A stretch of 60,000 bases of DNA from Nematostella vectensis (taxonomy: Eukaryota; Cnidaria; Anthozoa; Actiniaria; Edwardsiidae), in contig NC_064037.1 of assembly GCF_932526225.1 (NCBI RefSeq), positions 17,090,471 through 17,150,470 on the forward strand. Reading direction: 5' to 3'. Below the pieces are notes generated by a model. That model did no database searches. It had not been told where the DNA came from and worked only from the letters and a program-made list of their open reading frames with translations. Made by a program: the position numbers and the translations under genes. Positions 36,861 to 48,977 of this stretch are shown piece after piece. Position 1 is the first letter of the stretch, and each line of letters opens with the position of its first letter.

Positions 36861-38055
36861 ACTTGCACGTGAATTACACATCTTAACCTGCACCATAATT
36901 CCTACCGTATCTACGCGTATAATTTTCGCTCGATATGGGCCATCGCTTAAGCTCATTATCAGTCACTAACCTAGAGCGCGTATCCTAACAAACTCTCTCT
37001 ACACGACACAATATAAAACCCCATACTCGAGGAGCCAACTGTCCAATACTTATATAACTATCTATCTTCTATTCGCCATCATTGTTTTGTCCCCTATCTG
37101 CGCGCTTTCAGATATTATTCCCCACCGGTCTTGTTATTGACTTGATTCTTCACAAGCTCACATTACACTCACTCACAGGAAATTATCAAAAGGTAATTAT
37201 CACCCTCGTTCCAAGGTCAAATACACTGTTCTGCCCTAACTCCAAGGGATCAATTGAGCTTTAGGGCCACCAGGTATAAATAAAAGGTATCTGGTAAAGG
37301 TTATTAATACCCGATGAATCTGGAGTAGATTAAAAGCATAATACCCGGTAACATTTCATCGGGTAAAAGTTATTTAAAATATAAATACCCTGTAAAGCGT
37401 TATCGGGTAAAAGAAAATATTTTTACACGTCCGTTCACTTTAAAAAAAACCGGAAGTGCGTTGCTCTGGCAGAATAATGTGTTCATCAGCCAGGCAAAAC
37501 TTATCGATCGGCTATCGCCTACGTTTGTACGTTTTTTTTACCTTTTTTTTCAACCTCGCACTTACTCAAAATCAAAACATACAACAAACAACAACAACAA
37601 ATTTTTATTTATCCTTATCTTACATACATTCTTTTAAGATATAGAATAAAACTGGGTACTGGCATCTGAAATAACTTAAGGGTTAACGAGGGCAGATCCC
37701 AGAAAAATTGGTAAAATATGCGGTAGGTCAGGATACACACACACACAGACATATAGAAACAAAACTATAGACATAAGAGTGGTATCTGTTTCAAAACAGA
37801 ATTATGAATGAGATTTTATGAGCATCAATAGTGCTCCAAGAAATATAGTTTTTCTTTTGAAAACAGACAAATGAGAATTCTTGACGTTTTCGTCTAAAGC
37901 AGCCTTACTCTATACATCCTCATTACTATTTGACATGGAATTATAATGTGACTTTGGTAATAATGCATGGCTGCTGGTCCCCTCTCATTTCTATGCCGAA
38001 TGAAATAAGATATTATTCTGGAACTCCAGAAGGGTATCATCAGGTGCCACCTGAC
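36861..38055. other. Non-coding interior of the Merlin-associated region
   Basis: The only structure seen is a degenerate set of GGTAAAAG and ATACCCGGTAA words at 37270-37415. Confidence 0.4.
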
Positions 38056-38525
38056 TCATTGTCGCCAGCATCTAGCATTTATACGGGAAACTATTGACGG
38101 AGGATACCAAGGAAGAGATAGAAGGTACCCCGGTTTGAAGCGCGCCAGTCCCTCCAGGTCTGCTCGTCGAGGTAACTCTGGAGGTGCACCCTGCGAATCC
38201 CCCGCCGTTCTTTTACTGTACTGTGCTGTGCTAATGTGTTGGGTGTGTACACCGGTTATCGGATCGACAAAATTGTACCGGAGTACAACAACCCCTTGAT
38301 TGGCCACGATATTTGGCAATCGGGCCTGAAGGCGTCTATACGCCGCCCAATCATCGGAATGGACCGTGGAGCCCGGAAGTAGCGCTCGTTGGATGATTGG
38401 GAGGAGCGTCTCGGCATCTCTCCGTGGAACAAGCTGGAAATATCCTCTGGAAGGGGAATAGGCGGTGGACAGCACGCCAAACACCCAATTTTTGCGCATT
38501 GGCGGTCTTCCACGGTTGTACTAAA
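38056..38525 (-). pseudogene. Merlin (IS1016/IS1595-type) transposase fragment
   Basis: The minus-strand frame reads RGRPPMRKNWVFGVL, then VPRRDAETLLPIIQRALLPG and STVHSDDWAAYRRLQ, then NFVDPITGVHTQHI. This is the characteristic core of the DDE transposase of Merlin elements. The Asp in HSDDW is the second catalytic residue. The N-terminal part with the first Asp is missing, cut off where the 117-bp repeat begins. The expected Glu after HTQxI is not there. Downstream, the matching sequence (SYLDEQTWRDW) continues in another frame, so at least one frameshift is present. Merlin elements cut and paste with 8-9 bp duplications; the ends were not found. Confidence 0.75.
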
Positions 38526-38539
38526 ATGGACAAAGAAAA

Positions 38540-39500
38540 TACCTGCTATATGTTTTTATTACAATAAATCACGTATAAGTACCAAAAAGTGGACATTTAA
38601 CAACGACAAATGCGATATTATAAGTGCATAACGAGTTACCTGCTGTACTGTCGAGTTGCCTGCTATATGTTTTTATTAAAGTAAATCACGCACAAATACC
38701 AAAAACATTGAACATTTTAACAACGACGATTACGATATTCCAAGTGCATGACGAGTTACCTGCTGTACTGTCGAGTTGCCTGCTATATGTTTTTATTAAA
38801 GTAAATCACGTACAAATGCCAAAAAGTGAAGCTTGAAAAACGACAAATACGATATTCCCAGTGCATAACGAGTTACCTGCTGTACTGTCGAGTTGCCTGC
38901 TGTACTGTCGAGTTGCCTGCTATGTGATTTTTTTAAAGTAGATCACCTACAAATTCCAAAAAAGTGAAGGTTGAATAACGACGAATCCAGTATTTCCAGT
39001 GCATAACGAGTTACCTGCTGTACTGTCGAGTTGCCTGCTGTATGTTTTTATTAAAGTAAATCACATACAAATGCCAAAAAGTAAACATTTAACAACGATG
39101 AATACGATATTCAAATTTCATAACGAGTTACCTGCTGTACTGTCGAGTTGCCTGCTATATGTTTTTGTTAAAGTAAATCACGTACAAATGCCAAAAAGGG
39201 AACATTTAACAACGATGAATACGATATTCCAAGGGCATAACGAGTTACCTGCTGTACTGTCGAGTTGCCTGCTGTATGTTTTTATTAAAGAAATCACGTA
39301 CAAATACAAGAAAGTGAACATTTAACAACGATGAATACGATATTCAAAGTGCATAACGAGTTACCTGCTGTACTGTCGAGTTGCCTGCTATGTGTTTTTA
39401 TTAAAGTAAATCACGTACAAATGCCAAAAAGTAATTATTAAAAAGTGAAGCTTAAATAACGACGAAAAGTAAACATTTAGCAACGGACGAATATGATATT
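38540..39500 (+). repeat. 117-bp minisatellite, about 8 copies
   Basis: The unit carries GAGTTACCTGCTGTACTGTC and GAGTTGCCTGC, then TTTTTATTAAAGTAAATCAC. Starts near 38630, 38750, 38867, 39006, 39123, 39240 and 39356 give spacings of 116-120, with one of 139 due to an internal 22-bp duplication. Open frames with HNELPAVLSSCLLYVF are repeat artefacts. Confidence 0.9.
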
Positions 39501-39757
39501 TCCAGTGCATAACAGTAGTAACATAACCTGCAGCTGTCCTGAATAATTATGCAGATTTTCATTTTATCCTGCTCAGGAATGTGTGGAATGTGACAACCTG
39601 TAAAAAAAGACCTGTCAAAAGGAACAATGCCAAAAAGGTTCAAAATAAACTGCTCAGGAATGTACCAACCTGTCGAAAACCTGTCAAAAAGGAGGTGATA
39701 TCGGACCAGTGTGTTGCGCAGGCGCAGTAGGTCCTTCAGGCGTTGTTCTGGTTTTAC

Positions 39758-40345
39758 ATGATGGCGACTAGCGGTGATGTCTCGGGGTACAAACGGAATG
39801 GGGATGTGGAGCGTATGCACCGTCTGGCGGACGGTGTCAGGGTTTGGACTGAGGTCCTGAAGGATCCGAAACGGTTTTTCGTGCCTGCGCTGGACGCAAA
39901 TATTGAGATTCGCTACGTGATGTTTTAAGAGAGTCGAGAAGCGCTACTCGTGGAGTATGTGGACCATCGTTACGGTGGGGAAAACGCGCATTCACCGAAT
40001 CAAGAGGAAGAGCGTGGGTACCCGTGGTTGACGGGTATGGAGAGTGACGAGGAGGGCGAGGGGACGCCTTTGCTTCCTGAACTGGTGAAGGAGGAGGACG
40101 ATGGAGTGTTTCTTGAAAAGCTTCGTGAGAGCTTACCTCCAAAGAAGGTGGTGGTAGTGGCGTTTTTGACAGGAATTGTTCGTGGAGTGTCAAGGGTGAA
40201 TTCGGAGCGGGACGCGTTGTGTACCCAGTCGAAAAAGATAGAGGAGGAGTTGGCGTTGTCTCTCGCGTCGGCTCAGTATTCAGCGTTGGAGGTGCGCATG
40301 GGTCGGGAGGCAACGAGGGAGTATTTGGCGCGTGCGGTTCGTTAG
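39758..40345 (+). pseudogene. Unrecognised protein gene with one in-frame stop
   Basis: A single frame runs from ATG 39758 (MMATSGDVSGYKRNG) to TAG at 40343. It is broken by one TAA at 39926-39928 after EIRYVMF. The parts on either side (WTEVLKDPKRFFVPALDAN; ESREALLVEYVDHRYGG; then an acidic stretch MESDEEGEGTPLLPELVKEE) look coding. The C-terminal third may be helical. No family is recognised. The region is much more GC-rich than the DNA to its left and has no introns, as in a virus-like or mobile gene block. Stop readthrough is an alternative to decay. Confidence 0.5.
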
Positions 40346-40599
40346 GAGGAGTGGTTGTGTCAAATGGAGCCGGGGCATCGCTGTTGGACGTTGGACGTGG
40401 TCGGCTTATTTTAGAGCAGTGGGACAAAAGGCTGTCAGGCGTTTGTTTCCGTGACACATTCTTGGTGCCTGGTGGGGGATGTTGTTTAGTTCGGGTGTGA
40501 CTAGTTGCCATAGGTCCTTTGTGAGGGTAGAGAAAAGGGCTAGAAATAGTCGCGGTGGTGCCGTGTTGGGTTCAGTTGAGCTTTTGCTTGGATCGAGGT

Positions 40600-40891
40600 A
40601 TGAAGTGTTTTTGTGGAAAATGGGTTGAAACGTGCAGGTACGGTGGTCCGTTGCGGGACTGAAGTGGATTATTTAAAGCACGTGGTGGGGTGCGGCTACT
40701 ATTACACACAAGAGCAGGCCCTACAGATTCAAAAGACCATTCCTGCGGGGACAAAGGTAAACGAGTTCCCACGGTGCGAGCACGGTCTGATAACCAAGCC
40801 CTTGGTGTCGGGGAGTGAGAAGAGCAAGGGACGCGTGTACTTTAAGTGCTGTGTTCCTGCCCCCAACCTTCCGTGTGATAGGTTTATGTGA
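40600..40891 (+). pseudogene. Small GRF-type zinc finger protein, probably frameshifted
   Basis: The frame ending at 40891 contains CEHGLITKPLVSGSEKSKGR, then VYFKCCVPAPNLPCDRF. The spacing of Cys, His, Cys, Cys and the KGRVYFKC core fit the zf-GRF domain, a nucleic-acid-binding finger found in topoisomerase 3, APE2 and NEIL3. This frame has no ATG at its start. An ATG at 40600 opens an overlapping frame (MKCFCGKWVETCRYGG) that stops nearby, so one indel near 40655 may have split the gene. It lies in the same orientation between the neighbouring ORFs. Confidence 0.5.
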
Positions 40892-40919
40892 GCGAGCGTC
40901 CTTAGGAGTCGTTTAACGT

Positions 40920-41680
40920 ATGGCGGCCGTCTTAGGAGAGGAAGAAGGTAGTCCCATCGTCCTCCTCGGAGGAGGAGGAGGAGGTGGCGGCGGCGACGGT
41001 GTTCAAGGTACCCCCTACACCCCAGAAGAAGAAGAAGACGAGAGCAGTGCTTTACAGGCCTGTGGGCGAGGAGGAGGAGGAGGAGAATGTGGAGAGAAAG
41101 AAGGAGAGGAAGAAGAGAGAGAAGGAGGCGAAGATGATGAAGAAGAAGAAGAAGCTAGAGCCGTTGCTTCTCGGGGACGGAAACGGCTCCGAGGAGATGG
41201 AACTGTAGAAGGACTGAGGCACGGGACACACCTTCGGTAGAGCTAGCGGTAGAGTCTAGAGTTAGTGTTGATGTTGTAGATACGTTTCCTATCCGCGGTG
41301 TAATAAACTATTTTGTGTATGCGGTTGTGGCACTCTTATTAAAACGTCAGGTTTCTGATAGTGGTTTTGATACACGAGTGTTAGCTTCGTCGCTGAGGGG
41401 GATGGTAATGGGTGGGATGGGCCTCTTATGGGGGGCTTTGTGTGGGATGATGGAGGCCTTGGGGATGCCCTCCCAGGGGCGTCTTGTTTGGTACGATTTG
41501 ATGAGGGTTTGCGCGCATAACTTAACGGTCATGGACGTGCACCGTTGGGGTCATGAGCGGGGAGTGCCTCCAGCTGTGGATGCGCGTCGGCGGGAGATGA
41601 AAGGGGAGTGGGTGGAGAAGGCCTCTGCGGAGATGTGGAACGCAAGGGTAGTTCGATTAGGGACAGCCAAAGAAGCTTAG
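40920..41680 (+). pseudogene. Charged protein with C-terminal hydrophobic segments, frame-disrupted
   Basis: The 5' half encodes Glu/Lys-rich low-complexity sequence in two overlapping frames (ATG at 40920; second frame to 41208). The 3' half is an open frame from about 41209 to 41680 that contains two hydrophobic stretches (INYFVYAVVALLLKR and MVMGGMGLLWGALCGMMEAL), then a polar tail ending EMWNARVVRLGTAKEA. The most economical reading is one gene with one or two indels in the purine-rich repeats. No family is recognised. Confidence 0.4.
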
Positions 41681-42469
41681 AAAAAAAAAAAGGATAGTGT
41701 GTAGGGATAGTGTTCTTTTATTATTATTATTATGATTACCTTTTTTTACAAGGATTTGTGTCATGAGGAGCCCTAGAGGGGAGAAAACGGTACCAGCGGG
41801 GATGCTTATTCCCAGCATGCGTCAAGCGTTTTCGTGTTAATTGAATGAATTTTTATGACAGCACTTTGATCGGTGCCAGTTGGGTACAGTGTGTATTTTC
41901 TATCGACACTTGGCCTCTGTAAATATTGGATTATGCTATATATGGGAATATATAGCATAATATATAGTATATATATAGAATATATAGCATAGGGAACTTA
42001 GCGCCAAATATGAATCAAAGCGCGCGCTCTATTGATTCAGTCTACAACAAGCGACTCGTCGGGTAAGACCTCGTTCTTCCCGATTTCATTATGTTATTTG
42101 AGGTGATTTTACCGAAAATTGACCCAAACAAAAGGTGGTACGCACTTAATATTGACCTATGCGGTTTACCACCACGAAAATTCGTCAATTTGAAGTTTTT
42201 TGAAGCATTCCCAGCCGAAGCTATAAAGATAGCGCCGAAGGATGTGAGGACGGTCGCCGGCGATCCAGCTCCGATCGAATGGTTTTAAGTATTGCGTTGC
42301 CTGGAACAAGGCTAGAACTAAAGAAGTCTACGTCCTTTCTACGTTTGGGGTAATCGGGGGGATTTTAGCAAGTCGAGATCCCCGTAGACTTCTTAACGTA
42401 CTCTAGGGAATCGTAAAGGCGATCAACCACGTTAATCTCAATCCATGCTCAAAAACACTGGCACGGGAT
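41681..42469. other. AT-rich spacer with a short ORF
   Basis: A palindromic TATATAGCATA cluster lies at 41935-41990. An ORF at 42091-42288 (65 codons; NIDLCGLPPRKFVNLKFF) has protein-like composition but no known family. Confidence 0.4.
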
Positions 42470-43038
42470 AAAGTTAGAGCGAAAGCGGAAGTCCTCTCGA
42501 TAAAGATTGAAGAGCTAGAGAGAAAGCTGGCGGCCGAGAGGACCAAGCTTTCGCTCGAGGATAAAGAAATGGCGCCTTTCCCGCCAAAACCCACTGTTGC
42601 AACACCGCCCCCCCCCCTCCCCCCCCCATGCCTCGCCAGTACTCGTGTGATAAAACATTCGACGAGATAGAGGAAGCAGACGACTTGTCTCCTGCAACAA
42701 GAAAGAGAAAAAAACGAGAGCGAGCGAAGTATTGCTTTCGGGAGATAGCTAACCTCTGCACAGCAGAATGAACGAGACGGTTGCTTCAGTGCTCGCTCAT
42801 TCGTGCACCACAGATAATGGCGGGAAAGAGGCCAAGGAGACAATCAGATGATGAAGTAGTAGAGAAGCGCGGCGTCAAGCGAGGCCTGGAAGAGATTATG
42901 TCCGAAGAGACGTGAAACGCTAGGGTGGAGGCGATGAGGGCACCCGACTGGCTATACCTCCTAGTCAAATTAGAGGGTAAAATCCCAGATGAAGGCTGGC
43001 AGACCTTGCTAAACTGGACTAAACTTGGTAGAGGTCGG
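42470..43038 (+). pseudogene. 5' exon region of the C48 gene, frameshifted
   Basis: Coding-looking segments follow one another in shifting frames: a charged coiled coil (KIEELERKLAAERTKL), a proline tract on a C run at 42606-42627, ATRKRKKRERAKYCFREI, then NETVASVLAHSC, then KRGVKRGLEEIMSEE. The last segment, with ATG 42817 in frame, has a TGA before NARVEAMRAPDWLYLLVKL and ends at donor CGG/GTAAGT. Confidence 0.6.
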
Positions 43039-46000
43039 GTAAGTTATGTAGAGAACATTTTAATATATAGCAGGACTTACTTATAAGTTTATGTTAGAAA
43101 TAATTAATCTATTTTGTGATTTCAGAAAAGATTCATTTCTGCTATGTAAATCAACTACAAAAATGTTTGTTGTCTCATCTTTCTTAACAGGAATGGCCTG
43201 TTGTTTTTATATTTACTTATACATTCATCCATTTATTTATTTATTCATTCATTCATTCATTCATTCGTTCATTTATTTATTTATTTTATTTATTGTAGGA
43301 TTGTTCTTGACCAAAAACTTGTAGTAAAAATGTGTGAAACGTTTTACAATAATAACTGGCTAGTACAATAAGTGTTATATTGGAGTTTTGCCTTTTAGGC
43401 AGCAGACACCATCCCAATCCTCCCTATAAAAAAACACATGAAAGCCCTGAGGGAGATGGTTTTTAACATCACCAGAGAGATTATGGAGATAAAGCCACTC
43501 CCATCTGGAGTGATCGGCTTTCAAGTCTCCATGAACGAAGTTGTGTTATGGAGTATACGGGAGCAGCGGCTTCATGGTTGCCAGAATGACACCTTTGAGT
43601 TTCATCTGAAATTGGATGGAAGGCCTTTGTTTGGTAAGTGCAATAATTTCCAGGCATCAGGGCCATGGGAGACAGGATATAAAAATGGCAAAGTTTAAAT
43701 TGTAAGGTTGTGTTAGCTTTTATTTGGTTGTTTGTTTTTTTTGCCTAGATGTTGCTTGTGTAATATAAAACAAAATAAGCTTTGGTGCTTTTTTGGTAGA
43801 TTCTCCGTTCTTGAGATATTTCAAATTGTACGACCCTTGATTTGTCTGAAATTGTCCAATTTGGGCAAAATTACTACTTTTTTTCATGATTTATGGCAAC
43901 TTTGTTCAATAAAAATAATCAAAGTAAAGATCTAAAATTTTCAGTTGGCTAACTGTACCATGCATCTATTTCAGGAAAAGACCAAGTCAGCATTGGGATT
44001 GTGGCTGCTGACCATCCCTATCTATCGAGTCAAAGCTCCAAGGCTGTGTATACCATTGCTATAGCAAATTGCAAGGAAAGCAGGTAACTTAAATGGAGAA
44101 AAGGGAGTTTAATATGAAGGAAACATTTTTCTGTAGATAATCATTAGGGTAAGTTCCATTTTTTAAGGCTACAAATGAAATATAACAACTGTTGGTAAAA
44201 TGTTAGGGCTATAATAACAAATATAGGAGTTTATAAGTTTTCAAAGAAAACATATATAAAAATGGTTTTATTTTAGAGAAAATATACGAAACATGATCAA
44301 GGACATCAACAAGAAGAAGGACAAGCTGAAGGAGAGTGGTATTGTTGTTGATGGAAGGCAATGCAGTATCATTTTCAAAGGTAAATATATATTTTACTAA
44401 GTTAACTGTGTTACCTTGTTTTCTATCTTTCTCAAGAAAATATGTCTATCTTTTTACAACTATGCCAGTCAAATGGTGATACTTTAGCTTTCATAGCTTT
44501 TATCCAAAAATCTATATTGCTTAACTCATTGCAATTTCTTTTTATTAATCCTTGATTATAAAGGATTTTGCCTGTTACTTCCAAAGAAGGATAACCCAGA
44601 TTTCCAGCTTGGAGGGAGAGGGGTAGATGTCGAGTTCTGTATGTTTTGCCATGCTATACGGGTAAGTTCCTCGTGAGAAACATAAAAACCAAAGCTGGAA
44701 AAATACTAAGAACTGCACTTACAGAAACTAAGAACATTTCAATTTTTTTTATTTACTATTTTCAGAGTTGCAGTGAGAAATGTGACCTTGGGGATGGGAC
44801 TGTGTTCTTAGAACACTTGCTCAAAACAAAGGCAAACATTGGAGGGTATGTGTTAATACCTAAGTCCATGGGGGCTTATTTGATTTTATCTCTTTGAGAG
44901 GGGGGGATAGGGGGCCTATTTTCATTAATAGAGCTTTTATGTTATTTGTTTGCTGATTATTTGTTTAGAAAAAAAAATGAAACTCTTGTTCTAATTCATG
45001 GATCATAATATCTTTGTATTGAAGGTTCAAAGGAATAAGAGATGACCTCTTATTTCTACTAAATGAAGAGATGACAAGCATAAATATTTGTGCTCTTCAT
45101 TGCGAGCTAAGAAACACAGAGCAGCTCCTGGCCCGCCTTGGTCTGTTTACCTTTGAAGTTGGCTCCCTGAATCACTGCAATGATGTTCTAAAGGAGTTGG
45201 GCCCTGAGACCATGCATTGTGACAGGATCACTGTACAGGCAAAACCAGGGCAACAAACTCGTTTGGAAACTCACAATGTTCATGTTCGAAGTATGTCTGG
45301 TAGGTGAAGTTTTTTTTAACATTTAAAGGATGCTCATCCAACTTGCTATGAAACCATAAAGATATATTTAGATGGTTGGTGAATAGATATAATAAGTGAA
45401 TTTAAATGTATCCTTATATTAAAAATTAACAATTTTACAGTATATTTTTAGGATCAACAATTACAGCAAAATATTTTTAGAATTATATGGGGGTTTTGCA
45501 TATATTCAAAATGAAAATAAACAAAAATGTAATCATTCAATGGGATGGGGATGGCCAGGACGTTTTCTTACTTTATATCTATTTATCAGAGCCAGAAGCC
45601 TATGGGGAGAAGAGCTGGGTTGACCCTTGTCTGTTATATTATCTTTGTGACCCTGATTTACTGTACTCTAGGTTCTACTGAAAGATACCTGGACAATCAT
45701 GAAGAAATTGTTGAAAAATCCCTACCCATCGAGAATGTCATGGGACACTTCAGTGAGCCTGAGGCAGCAAGGCAATTTGTTTTAAACAAAGTGACCTGTC
45801 AAGAACGGGTCGAGGTATTATTCTTTTTTGTGAAAAATTTGATATAAAGAAAATAGTCAAACCCATGTTCATGCTTTGTGCTACTATGTTATAAGTGTTT
45901 CACAGATTATTATTTTTCCTTATAAGTAAAACAGATTCATGTATAAAACATTTGTAGAAATAACTCATCAGTTCTTTTATAAGCAACTGGTATTATGTTT

Positions 46001-46340
46001 TGTTAATCACGCTTTTACTCTAGCACTTACAGGAATTAAAAGACAGAGGAACCTTTATGAGGGATTTTGGTACTTACCAAACTGAAATCCCCATGAGTGA
46101 TTCAGGTAATGAGCATGAAATATCAATGGTTAGACAGAAATAATATATGTTCCTGTAATCATATACTGTACATATACAGTAGGTAGCTAAGAATGTGAAA
46201 AAATGCTGCTTTCTTATTTTCATTGTTTGGCTAGCAGTTTGGTATAATTGTAGCAATCAGCTGATAAATAATCACTTAATAATTAAGTTTTTTTCTATTT
46301 TGTCTTTTTGTTTAGCTTAATGATTGCTGAATACTTTTTA

Positions 46341-46625
46341 TTTCTTCCCTATAGGAGGTTGTAAAGAGCTTTATGTTCTCACTGTTGTTTTGGGCGGCAC
46401 GCCTTGAAGACTTCAGCTGAAACATATTGCTGAATATATATTTTTTTCATATAGGAGGTTGTGTAATAAGGTTTACGTTTTCACTGTTGTTTTGGGCGGC
46501 ACGCCTTGAAGACTTCAGCTGAAACATATTGCTGAATATATTTCTTCCCTATAGTAGGTTGTGATATGAGCTTTATGTTTCACTGTTGTTTTGGGCGGCA
46601 CGCCTTGAAAACTTCAGCTGTGTCT
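46341..46625 (+). repeat. 100-bp tandem triplication in an intron
   Basis: Units start at 46341, 46441 and 46541. Each carries a pyrimidine-rich stretch ending in ATAG and then GGAGGTTGT or TAGGTTGTG, followed by TTTTGGGCGGCACGCCTTGA. Confidence 0.95.
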
Positions 46626-46892
46626 AAGGACCCCCTTAACAATTAAAAATGGTATTTATTTGGTTACAAACACTGGTCTCAAGGAATGTTTTGAAGTGCT
46701 GTATTGATTTGAGATTTTTTGGTGATTTTATACTTTAATTTATTTTAGGTGTTTTCTGACTGGAGAGACATAGCATTGACAATGAGGGATCGAGAATATG
46801 CTCAACATGAAGAGGACCAGATAGATGTCTTTGATGTGAAGGTACTTGTTGAATGTTAAAATTTTAATGTTTTTTTTTAGGGAAATATAGCC

Positions 46893-47040
46893 CCTGGGGA
46901 AAATCCAATAAAAACAGACTGGGGCGATCTTCAGCACAATCAATTTTTATCCCAAGGGATAGCCCTTTGGGTAACAATTATTACAGACTACAGTACATTC
47001 CACATGGTCGAAGCAATTTCTAACCCTAAGTGATGACACA
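46893..47040 (+). mobile_element. Fragment related to the inverted-repeat element at 32964
   Basis: The shared words AATAAAAACAGAC, then GGGGCGAT and AAGGGATAG, follow in the same order as at 32955-33010. The right end was not identified. Confidence 0.4.
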
Positions 47041-48740
47041 AAAACATTTCTAATTTTCCTTTTTTTTTTCATGAATTTTATTACGGCGCTTTATGCACCA
47101 CGATCAAGCACATCTCTTACATGACAACTTTGAAATTGATGACATCTGGTCTATTATTGAGAGTCCATGCAGGGTTGTTCTACTGTATAATTCCAATAAA
47201 CTGTTGCCTATTTAGCAGTGTTGCTGTAATGCTTTCTGTGCTTTTTTTTTTACCTTAGTGCAAAGAATGGGGATTTCTGTTAAAGAAAACCTTTGGAATA
47301 AGACTTGGGACAGGTGACTATGGCCACATGACAATTGAGCATGCATCAATGCTCTTTAGAAATCATCGGTCTATAGGGAAGATGTCAAACCAGGGCTTCG
47401 AGGCAAGCCACAAAGTCCACCGACAGCTCTATTTGAGAGCCACATCTCATGATTCACCAGGGGATGCCTGTAATGCATGTAAGCATATTATTTCACATTT
47501 TTAAAAACATTACTGTCTTGTGGGGTAATGTGAGTTTAAAATTAGCAATTGTTATCTTTAGCCTGTTATTCACAATTAAACCAGGTCTAGCAGAAGAAAA
47601 CTAGCTATTTACACCACTAATATCCAATTATTTTCTACCTTTAGTACAACAGCTAATCACCCACCAGTACGCTCAAATGCTGCTTTTCAGTAGGCTGTCA
47701 TTCAGAAAAGCTGAAGAAAGTGTCCAGAAAGGTACAAGTTTAATTTGAAATAAAAGGTTCATGATAAATGTGGAATGCAGGACCATAGTTAGAAAATCCT
47801 GTTCTGGGGGGCTCTTTATGCTAGCTTATTCTATGAATGTGCAAAAAACAAAAAATGAGACCAACAAAAATAAAAATAGTTATCTTTTTAATGTCAGCTG
47901 GCATACATGTCTTTGAAAACATTAAAAGATGTGCATGACTATTTTAAACATTTTTTAAAGTAATTTTTCTAATAGGAACCCCTTTCTACTTTACTGGATG
48001 TAAGTGGTCGACGTCAAGGAAGATAAATCAAGATAACAAGCTATGGAATGAGGTTATAGACAATCTATTCAACTCAATATTCTCCAAGGACTATCTTGAA
48101 TATACTTGCCAAAAGACACTAGAGAGCGATGGCAAAGTTAGGAACGGGAAATGTGTGGTGTCCACTGAGGACCTCCCAGTATTCCAGTATGTCCACAATG
48201 AATGGGAGTCCATCTACAACCAAGCGCTGTCACCAGTAGTCAGCCCCCAAGCCGCACTGAGGCCCCTGGTAGTCAGCTCCATACCAGCAAAGAATCCTCC
48301 AACCTCAACCAGTCCTCCTGTGGTAGTCAAGCCTACTCCAATACTGATAGACGACAATGTGCAGTGCCCCGAATACTGGATTAATTATTGTGGTTCTGGG
48401 AATGATGACATGCGGATTACTTTATACAAGGAGAACAGAAAGAACATTCTGGACAGACGTGGGTGGTTGTCAGATACAGATATTTATGCTGGTCTTCAGC
48501 TGCTGAAACGCCAGTTTCCATAGATTGGGGGACTTCGTGACCCGGCCTTACAGGGGGAATTGGTCATCCCAGAGACATGCGAGTTTGTCCAGGTAGTGAA
48601 CACTGGAGCACACTGGGTTTGTGTTTCTAGCGTAGGATGTGACAATTTGTCAGTGAAGGTGTATGACAGTGGAGGAGCTAGCCGCCCAAACACTATGCTG
48701 AGTAACCATGTGGCACGAATGTTCTCCACATCAGCACACA

Positions 48741-48909
48741 TGTAATGTTGTTACTGTCACCTTGGTAACGCGTGATTTGAGTTGATTTTATGACACAGCA
48801 TGTAACTAGCGAGTCAGTCGTTTGCTGACCGTTGACCAGCAATGTAGTAAAAGAACCATTCACTCACTATTCGACTCAGTCTTTATTCAAGACACCAAAA
48901 AATATTACA
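48741..48909 (+). repeat. 5' LTR
   Basis: This 169-bp repeat matches 53165-53348. It starts TGTAATG and ends ATATTACA. Confidence 0.95.
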
Positions 48910-48977
48910 TTGGCGACGAGCGACAAGGATTCGTATCTACTAACAGTTATTTCCACAGGCGAAATTCAACTAAACTC

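Larger units (their letters stand above)
43399..48740 (+). pseudogene. Central exons of the C48 gene
   Basis: Twelve exons have GT-AG borders and compatible phases except at one place: the exon ending at 46105 leaves phase 1, while the exon at 46749 reads in phase 0. A 100-bp triplication with an acceptor-like TTCCCTATAGGAGG lies between them and may mark a lost exon. The last exon runs 765 bp and includes a Pro/Ser-rich linker and the His and Asp parts of the protease domain. Confidence 0.75.

Noticed and set aside
38624-39325. Periodic HNELPAVLSSCLLYVF ORFs
   Set aside because: They come from the 117-bp repeat; frame is lost where unit length varies.
39837-40511. 224-codon minus-strand ORF, Pro/Thr/Ser-rich
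   Set aside because: It lies opposite the better coding signal on the plus strand, and its composition is that of a complement of a Gly/Glu-rich GC-biased gene.
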